60,344 nt of DNA from an uncultured Prevotellaceae bacterium (GTDB taxonomy: Bacteria > Bacteroidota > Bacteroidia > Bacteroidales > Bacteroidaceae): positions 1 through 60,344 of the forward strand of contig CAMJZV010000020.1 in assembly GCA_946410305.1 (NCBI GenBank), in the 5' to 3' direction. The notes below the pieces were generated by a model, which did no database searches, had not been told where the DNA came from, and worked only from the letters and a program-made list of their open reading frames with translations. Positions within the stretch are counted from its first letter, which is position 1; each line of letters opens with the position of its first letter. Shown in pieces: positions 6,574 through 14,673 of this stretch. The position numbers and the translations under genes are program-made.

Positions 6574-7569
6574 TTATCCCAAATAAGCACCATATGCCTC
6601 TATATCATCATCAAAAGCATCACGCATGTACTCATCTTCAATATTCCAATAATCTCTCGTTTCATAACCACTCCAGTCTGTTCCTTCAGAATTAACCTCA
6701 GAATTGTCTTCAACACTACAATCTTCTATACTATAAGCAAAAGATGCTACTGATCTAGGAGGTACTCTATGGTAAGGCTTAGTCACGCCAAGCTTAAACT
6801 CCACTATCGAGGAATCCCACAATGAAGAATCTGAGGATTCCAATACAACCTTCATCTGCTTGATATAATCAATAATCGTTGTTTCTGAATAGCCCAAGAA
6901 TTCTCCTTTCTTCATAATCTCCTCACGTTCAAGATTTCCATTCTTGGATTGAAGATATAAAACATAGAAGAAATAACGCATTTCCCATGTTCCATAAATT
7001 GTTCCTACAGCTATTCTATATATTTTCTCTGTACACTCCAAGGAACCTAGATTAAGAATGGTGGCATCAGGAATATCATGTAGTCCTAAATAACTTTTGT
7101 AATCTGATAATAAAGAGTTTATATTTGCTTTATCAAAAGACTTTGACATCAAACCATGAGCAAAATAGAATAAACCACAACTGATATACTTTTGTAGTTT
7201 TTCGATATCATCTTTGGATTGAATGAATTTCAAATTATCTTCTATTTTTGATGCGTGATTGGGGACACCTTGATTGCTACTAAATAAATGAACATTTTCC
7301 CATGTATCCTTATATATCACGCAAGAATTATTATCCTTAACACTTACTAATAGTTGTTCTCTCTGTGCATATAGATTTGAAAGGGGGGTGTTATCCAAAT
7401 CATGACTAACATAAAGAACAGGCCCACCGCTAAAAAGATACTCGGTTGTAAGGATACGATAAACCCTGCCATCAGACTTTCTTAGTCTCCATAATTCACC
7501 ACTTATATCTCCATACTTTGAAGTGAACTCTTCTGACAGATATTCTTTCAATGTCAATTGTCGTTCCAT
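6574..7569 (-). CDS. Unrecognised protein with acidic tyrosine-rich tail
   Basis: This 331-aa protein has no signal peptide or membrane segment, and I do not recognise a family. Residues 1-260 look globular, with a stretch around 190-260 (YGTWEMRYFFYVLYLQ, then GYSETTIIDYIKQMK) likely to be helical. The last 60 residues are strongly acidic with many Trp/Tyr (for example WNIEDEYMRDAFDDDIEA) and are probably disordered. The tail could be a binding peptide for a partner. It lies between a lipoprotein gene (50 nt away) and the first HAD gene (31 nt away) in the leftward run. Confidence 0.55.
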   Translation of the reverse strand: MERQLTLKEYLSEEFTSKYGDISGELWRLRKSDGRVYRILTTEYLFSGGPVLYVSHDLDNTPLSNLYAQREQLLVSVKDNNSCVIYKDTWENVHLFSSNQGVPNHASKIEDNLKFIQSKDDIEKLQKYISCGLFYFAHGLMSKSFDKANINSLLSDYKSYLGLHDIPDATILNLGSLECTEKIYRIAVGTIYGTWEMRYFFYVLYLQSKNGNLEREEIMKKGEFLGYSETTIIDYIKQMKVVLESSDSSLWDSSIVEFKLGVTKPYHRVPPRSVASFAYSIEDCSVEDNSEVNSEGTDWSGYETRDYWNIEDEYMRDAFDDDIEAYGAYLG

Positions 7570-7619
7570 ATTATTCTGAGGTTTTTACTTCATTCATCAT
7601 TGTCTTTCTAATCGTCATA

Positions 7620-8546
7620 TCAATTATTTGGGTTTCCAATAGCATCAATCCTTTTATATTCATTTATTACCTCGTCGTAATTACTTACCAAATTCTCCAA
7701 TTGTCTTGGTGAAAACTTTACATCGAAGGAATCTTTCTTAACATGGCTAACGTATCTAAAGCATATTCCCTTTTCGCAAACAAAACACTGTTGAGCAAAA
7801 GTTTTCATAGATGGATCTTGGAATGACTTCAATAGATTCTTCCTTAAGTCCCATTGACTAAACCAGACATTTACATAATCCTTTGAGGGGACACAGGCCC
7901 CTATAACAAACATACTATCTTCAATAATGTCAAATGACTTTAAAGAGTCGGGAAGATTTAGACTCTTGTACAAACGATTTTCATTCGCTGCCCTGATTTT
8001 TAGAGCTTCAGTGCATATTTGCTTAATATCACCTCTTTGATATTTACTATAGAAAACATCTGGCTTCAATATCGTTTTTGCAATATCAGCATCTATGCCA
8101 TTGTCGAATTGGAAATGGTATTGATTCCGTATGGAATATCCATTTTTAAAGGCATCGAAATATATTTTCGTTAATGGCTCTTCCTGTATATTTGTTGTAT
8201 CAAGCAACGCAATCTCTACATATTGTAATCTTTCATCGAATACGAGTTTGGGATCATTCCAGGCAATTTGTTTGAATTCTTCCGTAAGATAGTAATGTAA
8301 TATTATACAACTATCCTCGATTTCTGCGCGATTTATTGTCCCTATCTTTCCTGCTGATATAGGGCTATTCGCATTAATCAATGCCACATCATCAAGCAGT
8401 TCATGATTTACTTCAACACCATTGCAACTCCCCAATACAAGCAGCCCGAAAAGGGCAACAGAACCATTAATAATGACGGTCAACATTTTACGCCCCAAAT
8501 AACAACGGGCTTTCTTAGTTTTACTAAATTTACTCATGTTACTCAT
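7620..8546 (-). CDS. Lipoprotein with long basic leader
   Basis: This 308-aa protein has a lipoprotein signal in which a basic stretch (SKFSKTKKARCYLGRK) precedes the hydrophobic core and lipobox LVLGSC, lipidated at Cys41. A later ATG (8486) would give a more usual signal length of about 20 residues, so the start is uncertain. The body contains a CxxC-like pair in CFVCEKGICF near residue 255. No family recognised. It is the first gene of the leftward run. I could not find a convincing promoter in the 160 nt upstream. Confidence 0.55.
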   Translation of the reverse strand: MSNMSKFSKTKKARCYLGRKMLTVIINGSVALFGLLVLGSCNGVEVNHELLDDVALINANSPISAGKIGTINRAEIEDSCIILHYYLTEEFKQIAWNDPKLVFDERLQYVEIALLDTTNIQEEPLTKIYFDAFKNGYSIRNQYHFQFDNGIDADIAKTILKPDVFYSKYQRGDIKQICTEALKIRAANENRLYKSLNLPDSLKSFDIIEDSMFVIGACVPSKDYVNVWFSQWDLRKNLLKSFQDPSMKTFAQQCFVCEKGICFRYVSHVKKDSFDVKFSPRQLENLVSNYDEVINEYKRIDAIGNPNN

Positions 8547-8709
8547 TGTTAGTTACTTTTATAATTTTTTTATTTCTAAAATAATCTGTCGTATAACGTT
8601 TTTTGGTGTAAATGGCCACATATATTAATCTCTTTTTATGTGAAAACTATCAACGAAGAAAATGTCAGAATCTACTTCATGATAAAATACTGCGACAAAA
8701 TTTTTATTT

Positions 8710-8847
8710 TTATATTGCAAGCGCCCCAAAAATGTATCTTTCTCCTTTATATCTTTTTCCAGTGAGCCTGCAAATGCAGACGCTATCAGGGATCACGTTG
8801 ATTCCTTTGTTGAAGTAGAATTCTGCCCAGCCTTTTATTGTTCTCAT
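8710..8847 (-). CDS. Small 45-residue protein after the XRE regulator
   Basis: The ATG at 8847 opens a 45-codon frame: it begins MRTIKGWAEFYFNKGINV, contains DSVCICRLTGKRYKGERY and ends FGALAI. It starts 13 nt after the stop of the XRE gene and would be co-transcribed with it. The product has a basic, aromatic composition and a CxC pair, and reads like a real small protein rather than random frame. The plus-strand frame over the same bases is AT-rich nonsense. It could be a short partner of the regulator or a small effector. No homologue recognised. Confidence 0.5.
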   Translation of the reverse strand: MRTIKGWAEFYFNKGINVIPDSVCICRLTGKRYKGERYIFGALAI

Positions 8848-8860
8848 AACTTTTCTTTGT

Positions 8861-9067
8861 TTACTTCGTTGATACCAATAACTCCCTCACATCCACGTCA
8901 AGATGCTTGGCAATGTCGAAGAGTTGTTCTACGGAGGGCTGCACCTTGTTGGTCATCCAGCGTGAAACGGTACTGATGCTGTGGCCCATCTGCTCTGAGA
9001 GCCACGTACCAGTTCTTTCTTTCTCAGCTAATACAATCTTTAGCCTGTTATAGCGTTGTATCTCCAT
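8861..9067 (-). CDS. XRE-family helix-turn-helix regulator
   Basis: This 68-aa protein is a single helix-turn-helix domain: LKIVLAEKERTGTWLSEQMG, then HSISTVSRWMTNKVQPSVEQ and LFDIAKHLDVDVRELL. This is the compact Cro/CI type common in Bacteroidota, often in toxin-antitoxin or phage-like loci. I chose the ATG at 9067, because the longer frame to 9154 starts upstream of the promoter found at 9111-9141. It probably controls itself and the small ORF that follows. Confidence 0.85.
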   Translation of the reverse strand: MEIQRYNRLKIVLAEKERTGTWLSEQMGHSISTVSRWMTNKVQPSVEQLFDIAKHLDVDVRELLVSTK

Positions 9068-9110
9068 ATTGCTTTTAGTTATTCTTGCCCAACATTGAGC
9101 GTTCTGTGCG

Positions 9111-9141
9111 CAAATATAATCAAAAATATTGAGGATACAAT
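9111..9141 (-). promoter_or_regulatory. Promoter of the XRE gene
   Basis: On the minus strand: ATTG (9138-9141), a 19-nt spacer, then TATATTTG (9111-9118). This fits the Bacteroidota sigma-ABfr pattern. Transcription would start near 9105, about 38 nt before the chosen ATG. Confidence 0.65.
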
Positions 9142-9237
9142 AATTCATGAACATAAATTATGAAAAAGAGTGGTCTTTTCTCTTGATATGGGAATATTCC
9201 GCACAGATTTCTGCTTGCAATGAACCGTAGGGACAGT

Positions 9238-9271
9238 GTCTCGCCTAACGTGCGATGGCTGAAGGATGAGG
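9238..9271 (+). repeat. Left 34-bp direct repeat flanking the zeta-type module
   Basis: It matches 10341-10374 in the same orientation at 30 of 34 positions; the shared core is GCCTAACGT-CGATG and then CTGAAGG. The 3' part runs into 7-bp-periodic sequence (CTGAAGG ATGAGGA ATGAAGT). The toxin-antitoxin cassette with its terminator and promoter lies exactly between the two copies. Confidence 0.7.
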
Positions 9272-9400
9272 AATGAAGTAAAAATCTATCTTCCAGGATG
9301 TAACATTTTCGATATTTGTATACTATATCGGTAGAAAATTATTAATTTTGTAAACGAATAACACAAAAGGGTTCCTTATGTGTACTTTTTTTAGAATAAA

Positions 9401-9436
9401 ACAGGAAACGGAAGTCAATCGGCTTCCGTTTCCTGT
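9401..9436 (-). terminator. Terminator of the zeta-type toxin gene
   Basis: A perfect 14-bp stem (9401-9414 with 9423-9436) and an 8-nt loop; leftward transcripts then read TTTTATTCT. It lies 31 nt past the toxin stop codon. Confidence 0.8.
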
Positions 9437-9467
9437 GTGACACTTCAACAGTTGTCCCTTCGTGGCG

Positions 9468-10058
9468 TCAAATAATCGTTTGTGCCCAGTTGGGGATTTC
9501 TTCGGTATAGCGCTTATAGAGTTCTCCGTCAATTGTGCGATATAACAAACGAGGAAGCTGATCGTCAATGGAGTTGTCGTATACATATGCACGATCTACA
9601 AAAGTAATAGCTTCCTCCGCATTCAGAAGAGATTTATAGTATCTGGAAATAACCTTTGAAATAGGTACTTCGTGGCCGCCATTAAGATAGCGCTGAGTGA
9701 TGCGAGCCACGTTTATTGAAGGATCAGATGTGCAGACATAGAAGAACCGGATAAAAAAACCTGCCTCCTTAGCTTTTTTAAGGAATTCCAGTTTTTCGGG
9801 AGAAGAGAATACCGTCTCGAATACAAAGTCGCGACCTCGCTCTAAGCAATCATATCGCATCTGTGTAGCTTTTTCTGCCGCTTTTAATACTGCCTCAGGT
9901 GAATTCCAGTCACCAAACATCTCCTGAGCTATGTTGTCAGGATTGATATACAGACTATCGGCAGCCCATTCATTGTTAAGCAATTGAATGGTGGTTGTGG
10001 TTTTACCTGAGCCATTGGGGCCTGCAACTACACATAATGTAGGACGGCGGTTAGTCAT
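9468..10058 (-). CDS. Zeta-toxin-like P-loop kinase
   Basis: This 196-aa protein has Walker A AGPNGSGKTTTT at residues 12-23, then LYINPDNIAQEMFG and FVFETVFSS, the typical zeta-family arrangement. A late arginine-rich helix (VARITQRYLNGGHEVP) probably supplies phosphate-binding residues. Zeta toxins phosphorylate UDP-sugar peptidoglycan precursors; more distant members may use other substrates. The gene overlaps the upstream small gene by 8 nt, the usual antitoxin-toxin order. The start codon is ATG at 10058. Toxin activity is inferred from family and context. Confidence 0.85.
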   Translation of the reverse strand: MTNRRPTLCVVAGPNGSGKTTTTIQLLNNEWAADSLYINPDNIAQEMFGDWNSPEAVLKAAEKATQMRYDCLERGRDFVFETVFSSPEKLEFLKKAKEAGFFIRFFYVCTSDPSINVARITQRYLNGGHEVPISKVISRYYKSLLNAEEAITFVDRAYVYDNSIDDQLPRLLYRTIDGELYKRYTEEIPNWAQTII

Positions 10059-10254
10059 TAAGTATCTTCTTTCGTTGAGAACGTCGGGCTTTTATGATGC
10101 GAACTACTTCCGAAAAACGTCTCTGTTTCTCGGCTTTTGCCTTGGCACTTGATTCACGTGCTGCCATAGCCACATCTTCCATCAGAGCCTGCAACATTTC
10201 GTCGGTGGGCTCTTCCATAGAAGTCAGACGATATTTCTTATGTACCTCAGTCAT
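10051..10254 (-). CDS. Putative antitoxin of the zeta-like toxin
   Basis: This 67-aa acidic/basic helical protein (MTEVHKKYRLTSMEEPTDEM at the start, KARRSQRKKILND at the end) precedes and overlaps the toxin gene by 8 nt. The size and position suit a type II antitoxin, although it does not look like classical epsilon. I chose the ATG at 10254; the longer frame to 10284 begins upstream of the promoter's predicted start point. Confidence 0.7.
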   Translation of the reverse strand: MTEVHKKYRLTSMEEPTDEMLQALMEDVAMAARESSAKAKAEKQRRFSEVVRIIKARRSQRKKILND

Positions 10255-10273
10255 ATTTACCTGTATTTGTGTG

Positions 10274-10305
10274 CAAAGATACAAAGTATATTTGAAAGTT
10301 CCAAA
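10274..10305 (-). promoter_or_regulatory. Promoter of the antitoxin-toxin operon
   Basis: On the minus strand: TTTG (10302-10305), 20-nt spacer, TATCTTTG (10274-10281), then the ATG 20 nt downstream. The spacer sequence closely resembles that of the hipB promoter at 60091-60122. Confidence 0.8.
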
Positions 10306-10340
10306 TAATATTGAAAAAATGTCAAGTACACTAGTTACAG

Positions 10341-10374
10341 GTCTAGCCTAACGTACGATGTCTGAAGGCTGAGG
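10341..10374 (+). repeat. Right 34-bp direct repeat flanking the zeta-type module
   Basis: Partner of 9238-9271 (30 of 34 identical). It continues into four 7-bp units from 10362 on (CTGAAGG CTGAGGG CTGAGGG CAGAGGA). Confidence 0.7.
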
Positions 10375-10415
10375 GCTGAGGGCAGAGGAAATCTGTCGTC
10401 AACTGGTAAACAAAT

Positions 10416-10448
10416 GAGACCATCCCAACAAGATTGCGGGATGGTCTC
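10416..10448 (-). terminator. Terminator of the STAS operon
   Basis: An 11-bp perfect stem GAGACCATCCC (10416-10426) / GGGATGGTCTC (10438-10448), 32 nt beyond the STAS stop. There is only a weak T run on the minus strand (ATTTGTTT). Confidence 0.65.
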
Positions 10449-10480
10449 TGTTTGTTGTGTATACGCTACAGCGCGGTTTG

Positions 10481-10783
10481 TCAGCGAATGTCGAAGAGAT
10501 TAAAGAAGCCAGTCATCATGAACACTTTCTTGATGTCTTCGTTGATGTTCTCGATGACGATGCTTCCACCCTTGGCAGCGACTTCCTTACGGATGGTGAG
10601 GAAGAGACGCAGACCGGAAGAACTGATATACTCCAGATCCTTGCAGTCAAGGGTGATGGCCTTGTCGGCATTCTCCAGCAACGGGTTAATCTCCTGCTGG
10701 GCCTTGACGGCTGCGGGGGTGTCTAGACGGCCACTGACTGTGGCGTACATACCCTGCGGTTGTTGTTGAATGTCAAATATCAT
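10481..10783 (-). CDS. STAS-domain anti-sigma-factor-antagonist-like protein
   Basis: This 100-aa single STAS domain contains ITLDCKDLEYISSSGLRLFL, the D-x-S-S-x-G phosphoacceptor region of SpoIIAA/RsbV, with the probable phosphorylated serine in ISSSG. In partner switching such proteins are phosphorylated by an RsbW-like kinase and dephosphorylated by a SpoIIE/RsbU phosphatase. Both activities are predicted in the 804-aa protein of the same operon. It is the last gene of the operon, 18 nt after the lipoprotein gene, followed by a terminator. Confidence 0.9.
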   Translation of the reverse strand: MIFDIQQQPQGMYATVSGRLDTPAAVKAQQEINPLLENADKAITLDCKDLEYISSSGLRLFLTIRKEVAAKGGSIVIENINEDIKKVFMMTGFFNLFDIR

Positions 10784-10801
10784 GGTAGTGTTAGTTTTGA
10801 A

Positions 10802-11599
10802 TTACTTCACGAGAGCTTTGCGGGCAGCCTCGATCTCGGCCTTCATATCGTCCATCTGAGCCTTCAGCTCGTTGACAGAGGTAGCGTTGAGGTGCTCCAG
10901 AGGAGTCAGTGCTGAAGCTACGGGCAGGATCTCAGGATCGTACTGAGACAGACGGTTGGCAGCGTCGAGGATGAGGATGATACGGAAAGTAACGTTTGCT
11001 GCGGTCTCGTCAGTGAAGGTGCTCAGGAACTTGTCCTTGTTCTGGCTGACAACGTAGAGCTGCTCAATGAGAGCGGCAGAGGCAATCTGCCAGAAGTAGT
11101 TGATGCGACCGTTTTCGTTCATAGCGTCGTAGAGGGCTGAAGAGGTCTCGAAGATAGAGCCAGCGTCCTCGATAGCCTTGAAGGAAGGATCGTCGATGTC
11201 GGCAGCGAGCTTGGTGATGGCCTTGTCGTAGTCCTCAACGGGCATCTCATACAGGTTGGCAATGCGCTTGTCAACGTTCAGGGCGCTGAGTACGCGATAC
11301 TTTTCAGCGAGGGTAGTAGCCTCGTCGGCAACTGCTGCGTCAAGCAGATAGGTTGGCTTCACCTGCTTCTCCTCCTTGGTAAGAGTGATGCCGTCCTTGG
11401 TCTCCTTTACGAAGCTGGGCTGCTCCATCTTGCTGAACTCAGAGGCGATGCTGTCGAAGTGCATCTTGATGCTTGCCTCAATCTGCTCCTGCTCGAAACT
11501 CTTCAGAGTGTCGGCTTCTGCTTCATTGTTTGCACTTTTGTTACCTCCGCATGCTGCGAAAACGATGGCTGCGAGAGCCAGGATAGTTAACTTTTTCAT
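10802..11599 (-). CDS. Lipoprotein of a signalling operon
   Basis: This 265-aa protein has signal peptide MKKLTILALAAIVFAAC with Cys17 as the lipid anchor and a Gly/Asn-rich spacer. The rest is Ala/Glu-rich and predicted helical, ending in a probable coiled coil (LKAQMDDMKAEIEAARKAL). I chose the ATG at 11599; the apparent 20-residue extension is encoded by a 7-bp repeat array. No family recognised. Placement between the ABC transporter and the STAS protein suggests an envelope component of that system. Confidence 0.75.
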   Translation of the reverse strand: MKKLTILALAAIVFAACGGNKSANNEAEADTLKSFEQEQIEASIKMHFDSIASEFSKMEQPSFVKETKDGITLTKEEKQVKPTYLLDAAVADEATTLAEKYRVLSALNVDKRIANLYEMPVEDYDKAITKLAADIDDPSFKAIEDAGSIFETSSALYDAMNENGRINYFWQIASAALIEQLYVVSQNKDKFLSTFTDETAANVTFRIILILDAANRLSQYDPEILPVASALTPLEHLNATSVNELKAQMDDMKAEIEAARKALVK

Positions 11600-11631
11600 C
11601 TTGTTAAATTTTAAGTTATTAATAATGTTTA

Positions 11632-11675
11632 TTTCATTTTTCGTTATTTCATTCTTCATTTTTCATCTTTCATTT
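11632..11675 (+). repeat. Heptamer-like array at the ABC transporter stop codon
   Basis: Units TTTCATT TTTCGTT ATTTCAT TCTTCAT TTTTCAT CTTTCAT, period 7 with one 8-nt step. The array covers the stop codon (11670-11672) of the transporter gene. Confidence 0.6.
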
Positions 11676-14558
11676 CCTAACGTAGCGCCCCGGACAGTCG
11701 GTGAGTAGCAGGATGATGGCTACGAGACTCATCAGGAGCAGGACGGAGAGGTTGAACCACAGCGTCTTGATATGCCAGGAACCTACCACCTTCTGACTGG
11801 CGTAGAACGGCGCATTGCCGCAGGTGCTGAAGGGTGTCAGAAAGACGAGTCCTGTGCGGGGCACGAGGATGTTGTCAACGACGTCGACCATGGAGTGCTG
11901 GTCGGCACCAATCACGCAGTCTTCGAGTTTGAGGTTGTAGTTGTCGCGCTTCAGCTGCTGGACACCTTCCTTCTGTATGCTACGCAGCATCTGACTCATG
12001 ATGGCCTCTCTCTGCAGCGCCAGCTTGTTGCTGCGCTTGGAGAGCAGTTGCTCGGCCTGCTGCATATAGTCGTAGAGTGACTGATAGCCGTAGTCGCCCT
12101 GGTAGGGCTGCATGGCGCAATAGTCGGTGAGTCGCGGCAGATTGGTGCGTATGACCTCCAAGTGATTGGGGTCAACGGTCTGGCCTTTCTTCTGTTCGTC
12201 GCGCAGCGTCTGTAGCTGTGACTGCAACTCGTAGAGGTAGCCCATGTTATAGAACTGGTTCTCGTACTTCTCGCGGTCGATGTCGAAGAAGTGCTTCTCG
12301 TAGTCGTTGTCCGTGAACGAGGTAACAGCCAGTGCTTCGTAGGCCCATCGTGAGGGGATGAGATTGCCCACCAGGGGTACGTTGCCCGTGGTGCTCTTGG
12401 GGGTGAGGTCAGAGAAACTGACCACGAGTCCGCAGAGCAGGATCTGGGGGATGAGCAGCATAGGAATGCTGATATAGATGGCCACGATGGAACTGAGACA
12501 CTGGGAGAGCAACAGACCTGTGAGGTTAGCCAGGAAGGCTGTGGTGAACAGGATGCCCCACCAGGTGAGGAACAGTCCGTGGATGCCCATCATGGTGTTG
12601 CCTACAAGGATGAACAGCAGTGTCTGGATCAGTGAGAGGGCTGCCATGAAGACTATCTTCGACCAGATATAGCTGCCGTATGACAGGTGCAGGAAGCGCT
12701 CACGCTTCAGCAGGGCGCGGTCTTTGATGATCTCCTCGGCACTACCGCTCATGCCCGTAAATGTTGCCACGATGACGGCCATGAAGAAATAGCTCACGAG
12801 GTTCTTGTTGTTCATGATGCTATAGCCCTCGGGTGGTGCAAAGCGGGTGAGATAGCCACAGACCAATGCCAGCAGGGGAGCCTGCAGCAGGGCGATGGCC
12901 AGATACTGCGTATTGGTAATCTTGGTATGGATGTTACGACGCAGGAAGATGAAGAACTGTTTGAGGGCTCCAGGCTTCTTCTGGTCGGAAGTGGGGACGG
13001 CACTGACATGGACGTTCTCCAATCCTTTCTTTTGCTGGGCCTTCAGATAGAGCTCGTGCCACTCCTGCGGCGACGTCTTGCGCTCGTCAGAGAGTTCGCC
13101 ACTGCTGTTGAGGGCTTTCTCGTCGATGATGTTCAGCACAATCTCTGGGTTGACATTACCGCAGGTAGGACATGCGCTGGTCTCTGCATCAGCATAGTTG
13201 GCAGCCTCCTTGAAGTAGACAACGGCATCGATGGGGTTGCCGTCGAAGACGGGATAGCCTCCTTTGTCGAGCAACCACAGACGGTCGAAGAGCTTATAGA
13301 CGTCGCTGGACGGCTGGTGGATGTTGACCACGATGAGTTTTCCCTTCAGCGTCTGCTCCTTCAAGAGGTTGATAACTTTCTCGGTGTCTGCCGACGACAG
13401 ACCGCTGGTGGGCTCGTCGAGGAACAATACGGCTGGCTCGCGGATGAGTTCCAGCGCGATGTTCAGACGCTTGCGCTGTCCACCAGAGATGTATTTGTGG
13501 ATGGGTGAACCAACCTTCAGGTCCTTGGCAGCGTCGAGACCCAGGTCTTTCAGGGTCTTCATGACACGACGGTCAAGGTCTGCGTCGCTCATGCCCTCGA
13601 AACACAGCTTGGCGGTGTACCAGAGGTTCTGGTAGACGGTGAGCTCCTCGATGAGCAGATCGTCCTGCGGCACAAAACCGATGAGCGCCTTCGCTGCGGG
13701 TTCTGTGATGCTATGGCCATTGATGGTAATGGTGCCCTCCTGAGGTGTCAGCGTGCCGTTGAGCAGTGACAAGAGAGTGGTCTTACCTGTTCCTGAGCCT
13801 CCCATGATGGCGAGCAACTCACCATTGCGCAACGTGAAGTTGAGGTTGTGCATGCCATTGTCGCTGTTGGGGAAGCGGAAATTGATGTCGCGGCCGCAGA
13901 AGCTGACGGCTTGTGTGGCATCCTCGCCTTGACCATAGCTGCTGATGATAGACGAGTAGTAGACGGGCTTGCCGCTGGCACTCTTCAGCACGCTGCTCTG
14001 CAACCATACCTGATAGGTGCCGGAAAGCACGGGGATGTCGTTGAGCAATACGGTGTCATGGCCCATATAGGTGAAGAGCAACAGACCCGTTGCAGGGTCG
14101 AGGAGCGTCTTCAGTACGCCATCGAAATTGCTGAGACGGTGAAGGATGACATGCTCAGAAGGATTGTTGTTGACATAATCCAGATAGCAGTTGTAGTGCT
14201 CCTCGGAGATGCCGAAAATCTGAGCCATCGTCTTGAAGATGGCTTCAGCCTGTAAACCGTCGTCGCTGCAGAACTCCATGAGACGGAGCAGAAGCAGTGA
14301 CTCCTCCGTAGAGCGGATGTTGCCATGGAGGGTGGAGCAGATGCCGCTGACAGTAGCCACCGTATCCAGGTCGTCGCTCATCTCATAGGCCATACGCATG
14401 TCGCTGTAGAGGTCGAGATAGAGGTCAATGTTGCGGATACCAAAATGACGACGCAGATAGCTGACGAGCATGTCTTTTGCCCGTCGTTCATCCACCTGTT
14501 CTTCTTTGCCAAAGAGGGCAAACAAGCTGATGAAACTGGAAAGTATGATATCTGTCAT
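11670..14558 (-). CDS. ABCG-like ABC transporter with TerB-like N-terminus
   Basis: This 962-aa fusion has three parts. Residues 1-150 form a helical acidic region reminiscent of TerB-like domains. Residues 215-450 are an ABC ATPase: Walker A GGSGTGKT at 253-260, signature SGGQRKR at 358-364, Walker B LFLDEPTSG at 378-386. From about 540 follows an ABC-2-type membrane domain with several hydrophobic segments and a long soluble loop before the last helix. ATPase-then-membrane order is that of ABCG half-transporters. A CPTCG zinc-ribbon-like pair lies near residue 465. The gene stands between the phosphatase gene (115 nt upstream) and the lipoprotein gene. The substrate is unknown; it may be the output of the partner-switching system (inference). 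Confidence 0.88.
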   Translation of the reverse strand: MTDIILSSFISLFALFGKEEQVDERRAKDMLVSYLRRHFGIRNIDLYLDLYSDMRMAYEMSDDLDTVATVSGICSTLHGNIRSTEESLLLLRLMEFCSDDGLQAEAIFKTMAQIFGISEEHYNCYLDYVNNNPSEHVILHRLSNFDGVLKTLLDPATGLLLFTYMGHDTVLLNDIPVLSGTYQVWLQSSVLKSASGKPVYYSSIISSYGQGEDATQAVSFCGRDINFRFPNSDNGMHNLNFTLRNGELLAIMGGSGTGKTTLLSLLNGTLTPQEGTITINGHSITEPAAKALIGFVPQDDLLIEELTVYQNLWYTAKLCFEGMSDADLDRRVMKTLKDLGLDAAKDLKVGSPIHKYISGGQRKRLNIALELIREPAVLFLDEPTSGLSSADTEKVINLLKEQTLKGKLIVVNIHQPSSDVYKLFDRLWLLDKGGYPVFDGNPIDAVVYFKEAANYADAETSACPTCGNVNPEIVLNIIDEKALNSSGELSDERKTSPQEWHELYLKAQQKKGLENVHVSAVPTSDQKKPGALKQFFIFLRRNIHTKITNTQYLAIALLQAPLLALVCGYLTRFAPPEGYSIMNNKNLVSYFFMAVIVATFTGMSGSAEEIIKDRALLKRERFLHLSYGSYIWSKIVFMAALSLIQTLLFILVGNTMMGIHGLFLTWWGILFTTAFLANLTGLLLSQCLSSIVAIYISIPMLLIPQILLCGLVVSFSDLTPKSTTGNVPLVGNLIPSRWAYEALAVTSFTDNDYEKHFFDIDREKYENQFYNMGYLYELQSQLQTLRDEQKKGQTVDPNHLEVIRTNLPRLTDYCAMQPYQGDYGYQSLYDYMQQAEQLLSKRSNKLALQREAIMSQMLRSIQKEGVQQLKRDNYNLKLEDCVIGADQHSMVDVVDNILVPRTGLVFLTPFSTCGNAPFYASQKVVGSWHIKTLWFNLSVLLLMSLVAIILLLTDCPGRYVRK

Positions 14559-14607
14559 CTCTCTTGGTGGCTCATACTGTCATGAAGCCATACATATATA
14601 TTGTTTG

Positions 14608-14615
14608 CAAAATTA
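14608..14615 (-). promoter_or_regulatory. Possible -7 element before the ABC transporter
   Basis: TAATTTTG on the minus strand, 50 nt before the ATG at 14558. There is no clear -33 box. It may give the transporter, lipoprotein and STAS genes a second promoter. Confidence 0.3.
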
Positions 14616-14673
14616 TTAAAAATCTCACAGTAGGGTCTACTAACCGCAGTTAAAAAACATTAATACGGCGCAA

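Noticed and set aside
8612..8818. A 68-codon plus-strand frame
   Set aside because: Composition is that of AT-rich spacer; the minus-strand 45-codon ORF in the same place is more protein-like and sits in an operon context.
12687..13508. A 273-codon plus-strand frame
   Set aside because: Antisense to the ATPase part of the ABC transporter, whose Walker and signature motifs are clear on the other strand.
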